From: an uncultured Candidatus Melainabacteria bacterium
GTDB lineage: Bacteria; Cyanobacteriota; Vampirovibrionia; Gastranaerophilales; Gastranaerophilaceae
Direction: 5' to 3'
Assembly: GCA_946186335.1 (NCBI GenBank)
Contig: CAMHMW010000123.1
Location: 1 to 5,354, forward strand
Length of the DNA stretch: 5,354 nt
Shown: piece by piece, positions 1 through 4,689 of the stretch
How positions within the stretch are numbered: position 1 is the first letter of the stretch
Layout of the letters: the number at the start of each line of letters is the position of its first letter
Position numbers and translations under genes: made by a program
Notes under the pieces: model-generated
Databases searched by the model: none
What the model was told of the DNA's origin: nothing
Seen by the model: only the letters and a program-made list of their open reading frames with translations

Positions 1-1
1 A

Positions 2-1315
2 AATCTGAAAATTAAAACGGAAAATCCGACCAATGCAAAAATATTTAATGTACTGTTCAAAAAACCTGTCATAAAACAGGGGGTATTCACATCCGATTTA
101 ACCATGAACGGAACCTCCGAAGCACCGAAAATTTTGGGCTTTTTAAAAGTGAAAAGCGTGGATATTCCGCTTTTGGATTCCACAATACAGGATGTAAATG
201 TCGATTTTAAACCTGATTATATAAATCTCAATACAACAGGGTTTGTTATGACAAGTGACTATGTGTTCAATGCAAAAATTCTGAATAAACCCGAAAAGCC
301 GATAGTTGTTGAATCTGCTGAAGTCAAAACAGAAGAACTGAACCTCAATGCTCTGACAAATACATTGAGTGAATACGAGGCGGATGCTACCCGCAGTGCA
401 AAATTAAAATCCGGATATGCCTCAGAACTGCTGCCGTCAAATACGATTATAATTAAAGATTTCAATATTCTTGCGGACAAAATTCTTATTAAAAATGCAA
501 AGGCAACAGATTTTAAAGCACACATCACACTTGATGAAAACGAAGATGTTAATATTGACAAATTCGGATTTAATATTGCAAACGGTACGGTTGACGGGAA
601 TATTTTGTATAACCTGAATACCTTAAAAGGTTCTACGAATGTGAATATAAACAATACCGATGCCCAGAGAATTGCGGAAGATTTCTTTGAAATGCCGGGG
701 CAGATATACGGTACGGTAACAGGCAGTCTTAATGCAAGTTGCACAGGACTTTCAGGAGTTGACTGCACTAATACCCTTTCAGGAAGCGGAAGTTTTGAAG
801 TTTCCGACGGAAGAATGCCGAAACTCGGTTCTCTTGAATATCTGTTAAAAGCAGGAAACCTGATTACAGGCGGTATTACCGGGGTTTCAATCAATGGTAT
901 TATTGATTTGATTACTCCGTTAAAAACAGGCTATTTCAACAGTATCAAAGGGGATGTCCACGTTAAAGACGGAATTGCGGACGATATAAACGTATATTCC
1001 AGCGGACAGGATCTTAGTATGTATATGACGGGTTCATATAACCTTTCAACACTCGTTGCGGATATGGAAATATACGGCAGTCTGTCCAAAAACTTCTCAA
1101 CCCTTTTGGGCAAAATCTCAAATACCTCATTGAATACTTTGTTTAATACAATTCCGGGGATAAAAATTAATGATATTAACCCTGAATCAACAAGTAAAAT
1201 TAGAAAAATTCCGAATTTTGACAAGGATAATGTTTTGCGGGTATTCAAGGCTGAAATTTACGGTGATATTAACGGAAATAATTATGTTAAAAGTTTCCGC
1301 TGGATAAAACATTAA
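2..1315 (+). CDS. AsmA-like envelope protein, C-terminal part (5' end outside window)
   Basis: The reading frame is open from the left edge, so 437 C-terminal residues are visible and the true start lies upstream. The internal ATG at 104 is not a credible start, because the residues before it continue the same beta-rich pattern. The protein is a string of short amphipathic beta strands with recurring Gly-Asp/Gly-Asn turns. Its last ~210 residues follow the layout of AsmA C-terminal domains: a 'G.l.gsl' segment, then 'LSGSGSFEVSDGRM', then a strand set around 'FNSIKGDVHVKDGIADD', then 'MTGSYNLSTLVADMEI'. AsmA/TamB/YhdP-type proteins are inner-membrane-anchored periplasmic proteins tied to lipid transport and outer-membrane homeostasis; that role here is family knowledge. 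The expected N-terminal membrane anchor is out of view. Two Cys about 11 residues apart (in the ASCTG and VDCTN segments) could form a disulfide. The next gene begins 11 bases after the stop, so the two are probably co-transcribed. The family assignment is by pattern only; a DUF3971 or other bridge-like lipid-transfer relative is the main alternative. Confidence 0.75.
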   Translation, partial: NLKIKTENPTNAKIFNVLFKKPVIKQGVFTSDLTMNGTSEAPKILGFLKVKSVDIPLLDSTIQDVNVDFKPDYINLNTTGFVMTSDYVFNAKILNKPEKPIVVESAEVKTEELNLNALTNTLSEYEADATRSAKLKSGYASELLPSNTIIIKDFNILADKILIKNAKATDFKAHITLDENEDVNIDKFGFNIANGTVDGNILYNLNTLKGSTNVNINNTDAQRIAEDFFEMPGQIYGTVTGSLNASCTGLSGVDCTNTLSGSGSFEVSDGRMPKLGSLEYLLKAGNLITGGITGVSINGIIDLITPLKTGYFNSIKGDVHVKDGIADDINVYSSGQDLSMYMTGSYNLSTLVADMEIYGSLSKNFSTLLGKISNTSLNTLFNTIPGIKINDINPESTSKIRKIPNFDKDNVLRVFKAEIYGDINGNNYVKSFRWIKH

Positions 1316-1326
1316 GGGCAAGGTTT

Positions 1327-1791
1327 ATGAGTGAGAGAAAACAAAAAGCGCAGGAATTGTTTAAAGCGGGTTATAACTGTTCGCAGGCCGTTTTGGGGGT
1401 GTTTTGTGAGGATTTTGGGCTTGATTTTGAAACCGCTTTAAAAATATCTTCTTCCTTCGGGGGCGGAATGGGAAGAATGAGAGAGGTTTGCGGAACAGTC
1501 AGCGGGATGTTTATGGCGGCGGGTCTGGCCTTTTCAGGTCAAAACAATAAGGCACAGCAGTATAAAATCGTGCAGGAACTTGCAAAAAGATTTAAAGATA
1601 AAAATGGGAGTATCATTTGCAGGGAACTTTTGGCGGGAATTGAAAATTCAACGTCACCGATTCCGTCGGAAAGAACTGATGAATATTACAAAAAAAGACC
1701 CTGTGTCGAACTTGTAGGAGATGCCGTTGAAATTTTTGAAGATTATCTGGCAGAAAATTCCGCTGCTGCCCTCCCTGTGAATGAGGGTTAA
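1327..1791 (+). CDS. C_GCAxxG_C_C family putative redox protein
   Basis: This 154-residue soluble protein matches the C_GCAxxG_C_C family (Pfam PF09719 type), described as putatively redox-active with four invariant Cys; no reaction is established. Visible hallmarks are 'GYNCSQAVL' with Cys18, a Gly-rich 'SSFGGGMGRM' loop (43-51), the signature at 55-60 (Cys55-Gly-Thr-Val-Ser-Gly), Cys98 in 'IICREL' and Cys126 in 'RPCVELV'. Position 57 is Thr where the family name expects Ala, and Cys27 is an additional cysteine. Length is close to the usual ~140-150 residues, with a short extra tail (NSAAALPVNEG). No signal peptide or membrane segment is seen, so it is probably cytoplasmic. The ATG at 1327 is supported by purine-rich AAGGG (1314-1318, overlapping the upstream stop) and AAGG (1320-1323). 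It lies 11 bases after the AsmA-like gene, so it is likely translated from the same mRNA. The domain call is firm; the function is unknown. Confidence 0.9.
   Translation: MSERKQKAQELFKAGYNCSQAVLGVFCEDFGLDFETALKISSSFGGGMGRMREVCGTVSGMFMAAGLAFSGQNNKAQQYKIVQELAKRFKDKNGSIICRELLAGIENSTSPIPSERTDEYYKKRPCVELVGDAVEIFEDYLAENSAAALPVNEG
1769..1787 (+). terminator. weak hairpin at the 3' end of the C_GCAxxG gene
   Basis: CCCTC (1769-1773) pairs perfectly with GAGGG (1783-1787) around a 9-base loop, and is followed by the stop codon and an AT-rich stretch (TTAAAATATTTGATTTT). The stem is only 5 bp and there is no clean U-run, so this is a tentative end-of-operon signal. It lies inside the sequence encoding the extra C-terminal tail. 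Confidence 0.2.
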
Positions 1792-1819
1792 AATATTTGA
1801 TTTTGGGTGGAGTTTAAAT

Positions 1820-1842
1820 GTTGGGCTGAAAGCCCAACTTAC
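1820..1842 (-). repeat. palindromic repeat module C, copy 1
   Basis: GTTGGGCT (1820-1827) and AGCCCAAC (1831-1838) form a perfect 8-bp stem with a GAA loop, followed by TTAC. The block 1820-1843 is the exact reverse complement of 3625-3648, giving a 24-base identity. Read on the minus strand it lies 87 bases past the smpB stop. It could act as a 3' end hairpin for smpB and, being symmetric, also for the converging plus-strand operon that ends 29 bases before it. There is no strong T-run on either side, so terminator function is uncertain. Confidence 0.75.
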
Positions 1843-1848
1843 AAATTT

Positions 1849-1869
1849 GGGTAAGTATGCCCGACCTAC
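1849..1869 (-). repeat. palindromic repeat module B (degenerate)
   Basis: On the minus strand this reads GTAGGTCGGGCATACTTACC followed by C. It holds an imperfect stem of GGG with CCC plus an inner A-T pair and one mismatch. It starts with GTAGG, like the neighbouring module, and is separated from module C by the 6-base palindrome AAATTT (1843-1848). No second copy occurs in the window, so calling it a repeat rests on its similar design and adjacency. Confidence 0.45.
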
Positions 1870-1877
1870 AATTTAAA

Positions 1878-1908
1878 GGTGGACATGCATACGCTTTGCT
1901 CACCCTAC
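1878..1908 (-). repeat. palindromic repeat module A (degenerate)
   Basis: The minus strand begins GTAGGGTGAGC and ends GTCCACC; the outer arms GGTG (1878-1881) and CACC (1901-1904) pair, with an interrupted interior. GCATAC at 1887-1892 can also pair with GTATGC at 1855-1860 in module B, so modules A and B could fold together. It is separated from module B by AATTTAAA (1870-1877). The GTAGGGTG...CACC design resembles dispersed intergenic palindromes I recall from cyanobacteria; that comparison is from memory and unchecked. Confidence 0.45.
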
Positions 1909-1929
1909 ATACTATACATACTTTTATCC

Positions 1930-2379
1930 CTAATATTTACCCCTATTGCGTTCCATATCACGCTGCTGGTCTTTCTTGGCTATTGTTTCCCGCTTGTCAT
2001 AAAGTTTTTTACCTTTTGCTAGTGCAATTTCAACTTTGGCAAAACCTTTTATAATAAAGACCTCAAGGGGAACAATAGTATAGCCGTCTTTTTTTATTTT
2101 GGAGTGCATTTTCAGAATTTCTTTTTTTGTAAGAAGAAGTTTACGCACCCTTTCTTCCTTGTGGTTATAACGGTTGCCCTGTTCGTACAGTGAAATGTGG
2201 CAGTTATATAAGAAAATTTCGTTATCTTCAATTTTGCAAAAACTGTCTTTGAGGTTTATGGCATTTTTTCTTATGGATTTAATCTCTGTTCCGGTCAGCA
2301 CAATACCGGCTGTAAACTTATCAAAAAGATTATAGTCGTGAAATGCTTTCCGGTTTGTTGTGATTACTTTTTTATCCAT
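1930..2379 (-). CDS. smpB: SsrA-binding protein SmpB
   Basis: This 149-residue basic protein is SmpB, which binds tmRNA (ssrA) and carries it into stalled ribosomes for trans-translation in the cytoplasm. Family landmarks in order: 'NRKAFHDY' (9-16), 'TAGIVLTGTEIKSIR' (23-37) with the conserved GTE-K-R core, 'LYNCHISLYEQGN' (57-69), 'RVRKLLLTKKEI' (77-88), 'DGYTIVPLEVFIIKGFAKVEIALAKGKKLYDKRE' elements (98-131), and a basic tail ending 'RDMERNRGKY'. The last segment matches the SmpB tail that becomes helical in the mRNA channel. Length is close to the usual 150-160 residues and nothing is missing. The start at 2379 gives a normal family N-terminus. There is no real Shine-Dalgarno before it, and an extended -10 box lies only six bases upstream, suggesting a leaderless mRNA. 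The gene is divergent from alr. The tmRNA partner gene is not in this window. Confidence 0.97.
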   Translation of the reverse strand: MDKKVITTNRKAFHDYNLFDKFTAGIVLTGTEIKSIRKNAINLKDSFCKIEDNEIFLYNCHISLYEQGNRYNHKEERVRKLLLTKKEILKMHSKIKKDGYTIVPLEVFIIKGFAKVEIALAKGKKLYDKRETIAKKDQQRDMERNRGKY

Positions 2380-2385
2380 AATCCG

Positions 2386-2394
2386 ATTATAACA
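2386..2394 (-). promoter_or_regulatory. extended -10 promoter of smpB
   Basis: The minus strand reads TGTTATAAT, a perfect extended -10 (TGnTATAAT). No good -35 is visible: the hexamer at the 17-base spacing is CATCAA (2409-2414), which the extended -10 could compensate for. The usual 6-8-base distance puts transcription initiation at about 2378-2380, on the A of the smpB ATG (2379). Confidence 0.7.
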
Positions 2395-2408
2395 TAAATT
2401 CTTAACAT

Positions 2409-2437
2409 TTGATGAAAAAACTATTTTGTCCTATACT
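2409..2437 (+). promoter_or_regulatory. alr promoter (-35 TTGATG, 17 bp, -10 TATACT)
   Basis: TTGATG (2409-2414) and TATACT (2432-2437) are separated by exactly 17 bases, a good sigma70-type match. The predicted start of transcription is about 2443-2445, only 2-4 bases before the alr ATG at 2447. The -35 hexamer occupies the same positions that the smpB promoter would use for its -35, on the other strand. Confidence 0.7.
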
Positions 2438-2446
2438 AAAAATACT

Positions 2447-3571
2447 ATGAAAAATACCAGACAAACGAACGTAAATATCCATAGAGATGCTTGGGTTGAG
2501 GTTAATATTTCAAACCTTGAAAATAATATTAAGGAAATCAGAAAAAATATCCCTGACGGGGTGAAACTTTTGGGGGTTGTTAAGGCTGATGCTTATGGTC
2601 ACGGCTCAATTATGCTTGCTCCGACTATTTTGGCATCAGGTATTGATATGCTCGGTGTTGCCTCAATTGACGAGGGTGTTGACCTCAGAAATGCCGGTAT
2701 AAATTGTGAAATTCTTGTGTTGGGTGCAGTCCCGGTTTGGGCGGTTGAAAGTGCCGTAAAGAATGATTTGAGTATTGCAATATTTTCAAAAGAGCATATA
2801 AAAGCGTGTGAACAGACCTTCAAAAGAACGGGAATAAAACCCAAAGTTCATATAAAACTTGATACGGGAATGAACAGAATCGGTATCCGAGCAGATGAAG
2901 CGATAGATTTTATAAAAGATGTCCAAAAACTTGATTATATAAATTTGCAGGGAATATTCACCCACCTTGCCGCAGCGGAAGAACTTGATAAGGCAAAAGA
3001 ACAAATCGAAAAATGGAATCACGTTATAGATAATTCAAATACGGAAGGTTTGCTTTTGCACATTTTAAATACCGCAGGTTCAATTTGTTATGACGTTCCA
3101 AATTCAAATATGCGAAGAATCGGCATTTCCCTTTACGGTTTGTATCCTGATTTTCCTGATGTTGAATTTAGAAAACCAAAACTTAAACAATTGATTTCAC
3201 TGAAAGGCAGAATAGTTAATATCCACACTGCAAAAGACGGTGAGGGTGTAAGTTACTGTCATACATACACCGCAGACGGAAACAGAACAATAGCAACGGT
3301 TCCGATAGGGTATGCTGACGGAGTTCCCCGCCTTTTGTCAAATAAAATAAAAGGTGTTGTGAACGGGGTTGAAGTTCCGCAGGTCGGCAATATTACCATG
3401 GATCAGATGATGTTTGATATAACGGATGTTAAAGCAGAATGCGGTGACATTATTACCGTACTTGACGAAAACCATTCAATAGACGAATGGGCGAAGATTT
3501 TAAACACCATAAATTATGAACTCACCTGCCGATTGAAAGTCCGTCTGCCGAGAGTTTATACAAGGGGGTAA
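2447..3571 (+). CDS. alr: alanine racemase (PLP-dependent)
   Basis: This 374-residue cytoplasmic enzyme interconverts L- and D-alanine using pyridoxal phosphate and supplies D-Ala for peptidoglycan. The N-terminal TIM-barrel holds the PLP site 'VVKADAYGHG' (44-53), with Lys46 as the Schiff-base lysine. 'KLDTGMNRIG' (137-146) contains Lys137 and Arg144, equivalent to the carbamylated Lys and substrate-binding Arg of characterised enzymes. 'MRRIGISLYG' (222-231) contains Arg224, the pyridine-nitrogen ligand position. In the C-terminal beta domain, 'GEGVSYCHTY' (265-274) carries catalytic Tyr270, followed by 'PIGYADG' (286-292), 'VGNITMDQMMFDIT' (313-326) and 'CRLKVRLPRVY' at the end. All key residues are present and the length is normal. 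I chose the ATG at 2447 over an in-frame TTG at 2426 because that TTG lies upstream of the -10 box (2432-2437) and would not be in the mRNA. No Shine-Dalgarno precedes 2447, consistent with a near-leaderless transcript. The gene is divergent from smpB and appears monocistronic. Confidence 0.97.
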   Translation: MKNTRQTNVNIHRDAWVEVNISNLENNIKEIRKNIPDGVKLLGVVKADAYGHGSIMLAPTILASGIDMLGVASIDEGVDLRNAGINCEILVLGAVPVWAVESAVKNDLSIAIFSKEHIKACEQTFKRTGIKPKVHIKLDTGMNRIGIRADEAIDFIKDVQKLDYINLQGIFTHLAAAEELDKAKEQIEKWNHVIDNSNTEGLLLHILNTAGSICYDVPNSNMRRIGISLYGLYPDFPDVEFRKPKLKQLISLKGRIVNIHTAKDGEGVSYCHTYTADGNRTIATVPIGYADGVPRLLSNKIKGVVNGVEVPQVGNITMDQMMFDITDVKAECGDIITVLDENHSIDEWAKILNTINYELTCRLKVRLPRVYTRG

Positions 3572-3624
3572 ATTTTTCTTGTTCCATTACCCGAATTGCG
3601 CAACTCTACTTAGTTCTGTTAAAA

Positions 3625-3657
3625 TGTAAGTTGGGCTTTCAGCCCAACCATATTTTT
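3625..3657 (+). terminator. repeat module C, copy 2; probable alr terminator
   Basis: GTTGGGCT (3630-3637) pairs perfectly with AGCCCAAC (3641-3648) around a TTC loop, and is followed by CATATTTTT (T-run at 3653-3657). An 8-bp GC-containing stem followed by a short T-run 54 bases past the alr stop is a reasonable intrinsic terminator. The 24 bases at 3625-3648 are the exact reverse complement of 1820-1843, so this is also the second copy of a dispersed repeat. Confidence 0.6.
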
Positions 3658-3673
3658 AAGTGTAGTATGTGAC

Positions 3674-3702
3674 TTGAAAATTTTACAAAAGTAATTTATA
3701 CT
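3674..3702 (+). promoter_or_regulatory. promoter of the WG-repeat gene (-35 TTGAAA, 17 bp, -10 TATACT)
   Basis: TTGAAA (3674-3679) and TATACT (3697-3702) have the ideal 17-base spacing. The expected start of transcription is near 3708-3710, leaving a leader of about 20 bases that includes the Shine-Dalgarno. The -10 is identical to that of alr. ATACT (3698-3702) forms a small inverted repeat with AGTAT (3711-3715) across the start region. Confidence 0.7.
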
Positions 3703-3716
3703 ATTTTTGTAGTATC

Positions 3717-3720
3717 GGAG
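3717..3720 (+). promoter_or_regulatory. Shine-Dalgarno GGAG deciding the start at 3729
   Basis: GGAG lies 8 bases before ATG 3729, the ideal spacing. An in-frame GTG at 3720 overlaps this motif and would have no ribosome-binding site of its own, so ATG 3729 is preferred. Confidence 0.75.
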
Positions 3721-3728
3721 TGTTTGGA

Positions 3729-4640
3729 ATGAGAAAATTATTGATTTTGTTGGCGGTATTGTGTATGACAGGCGGAGTTGTTATGGCAAAATGTCCGTCG
3801 TGCGGCAACTCGCATCGCGGAAATTGTAATCACACTTCGCACAGTTCATCGTCAGGGGAATCTCACCCCGTTTATCTTATCAGAACGGAAAATCATACGG
3901 ATGAGGTTAAGTTTCCGAACTGTTCAAAGCATTATGCCGTAACAGAAACGACGACAAATATTTATTCGGACGGTTCTCGTAAAAGTTTTGCAAACAGTAC
4001 CATATACAATTCTGACGGAGTTGTACTTGAAACCGACTGCAAGAGCGTTAAGCATACGATATATAATGACAAGCACTATTTTATAGTCCGCAAAAATGAC
4101 GGCTATAAAATTATTGATGAATCAGCAAATATAATAACTGACAGAAATTATTCTTATATGTCGGAAATTGAGCCGAACAGAATACTTGTAAAGAGGGATA
4201 AAAGGTACGGGATAATTGACCTGAACGATGAAATTGTTGTCCCCGTAAAATATCAAAAACTTCTGATGGCTGATAACAGGGTTATGATAGCAAAACTTAA
4301 CGGTTATTACGGGGTAATTGATATTGATAACGAAATTCAGGTTGCCCCTGATTGCGATAAAATCAAGCCGCTTTATGATACCCTGCTTTTGAAACGCTAT
4401 CATAAATACGGACTTACCGATTTAGAAGGCGAACTTATCCTGAGTGTTCAGTATGACAAAATCAAAAAACTCGGGGAATATATTGTAGTAAAAAAGGGTG
4501 GTAAATATGGCGTTTTAGACTATAAAGGCGACGTAATCGGGGAAACGATTTATAAGGAAATAAAACTCAAACGCAACAAACTGCTCGGAATTACCGAAAA
4601 AGGCAAACCCGCACAAGTTCTGAATGCAGAAGGAAAATAA
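3729..4640 (+). CDS. secreted WG-repeat protein with Cys/His-rich N-terminus
   Basis: This 303-residue protein is exported. Residues 1-20 are a classic signal peptide (MRKLLILLAVLCMTGGVVMA) with a likely cleavage V-M-A^K; Cys12 does not form a lipobox, since Leu precedes it. The mature protein opens with a Cys/His-rich stretch: Cys22-x2-Cys25, His29, Cys33, His35, His38, followed by a Ser run. From about residue 120 to the end there are WG-type beta repeats. The 'YG' anchors fall at 160, 194, 227 and 260, preceded by a degenerate 'GY' at 125-126, so the spacing is a regular 33-34 residues. Each continues as '[IL].D..[GND]......YdkI'. WG repeats usually carry Trp-Gly; here Tyr replaces Trp in all four. 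Such repeats are thought to form beta-rich binding scaffolds, with no general enzymatic role. The CxxC/His cluster suggests metal binding or a disulfide (inference). The gene has its own promoter and Shine-Dalgarno and converges on the next gene. Its biological role is unknown. Confidence 0.87.
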   Translation: MRKLLILLAVLCMTGGVVMAKCPSCGNSHRGNCNHTSHSSSSGESHPVYLIRTENHTDEVKFPNCSKHYAVTETTTNIYSDGSRKSFANSTIYNSDGVVLETDCKSVKHTIYNDKHYFIVRKNDGYKIIDESANIITDRNYSYMSEIEPNRILVKRDKRYGIIDLNDEIVVPVKYQKLLMADNRVMIAKLNGYYGVIDIDNEIQVAPDCDKIKPLYDTLLLKRYHKYGLTDLEGELILSVQYDKIKKLGEYIVVKKGGKYGVLDYKGDVIGETIYKEIKLKRNKLLGITEKGKPAQVLNAEGK

Positions 4641-4659
4641 GACAATATAAGGATTTGGT

Positions 4660-4687
4660 ATAATCTGATGACTGTAATGCAGATTAT
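4660..4687. terminator. possible bidirectional hairpin between convergent genes
   Basis: ATAATCTG (4660-4667) pairs perfectly with CAGATTAT (4680-4687) around a 12-base loop in the 49-base gap between the two convergent genes. A CTTTTT run follows on the plus strand at 4697-4702. The stem is AT-rich and the T-run is about ten bases away, so termination is only plausible. Confidence 0.3.
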
Positions 4688-4689
4688 TA

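Noticed and set aside
104..106. ATG as the start of the AsmA-like gene
   Set aside because: The frame is open for another 34 codons to the window edge, and the upstream residues have the same beta-rich pattern, so the gene is truncated by the window rather than starting here.
259..1248. Two minus-strand open frames (259-894 and 931-1248) opposite the AsmA-like gene
   Set aside because: They are antisense to a well-patterned coding region and their translations resemble reverse-strand shadows with no motif.
1857..2054. Plus-strand open frame of 65 codons
   Set aside because: It begins inside palindromic repeat sequence and runs antisense through the conserved 3' end of smpB; its peptide shows no recognisable features.
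2426..2428. TTG start for alr giving a 381-residue protein
   Set aside because: It lies upstream of the -10 box of the best promoter, lacks a Shine-Dalgarno, and adds residues not expected in the family.
2599..3022. Minus-strand open frames within alr
   Set aside because: Both overlap the conserved racemase barrel and are antisense shadows.
3596..3603. TTGCGCAA palindrome downstream of alr
   Set aside because: An 8-base palindrome alone is too short and isolated to support an operator or terminator.
1820..3648. Inverted repeats bounding smpB-alr as a transposon or invertible segment
   Set aside because: The repeats are self-palindromic 24-mers, no recombinase or transposase lies between them, no target duplications are seen, and both enclosed genes are core housekeeping genes.
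3720..3722. GTG start for the WG-repeat gene
   Set aside because: It overlaps the GGAG ribosome-binding site and would place MFG before an otherwise ideal signal peptide; ATG 3729 has correct spacing.
3729..3788. Lipoprotein signal in the WG-repeat protein
   Set aside because: Cys12 is preceded by Leu within the hydrophobic core, not by Gly/Ala/Ser as a lipobox needs; Cys22 follows Lys21. A signal peptidase I site after Ala20 fits better.
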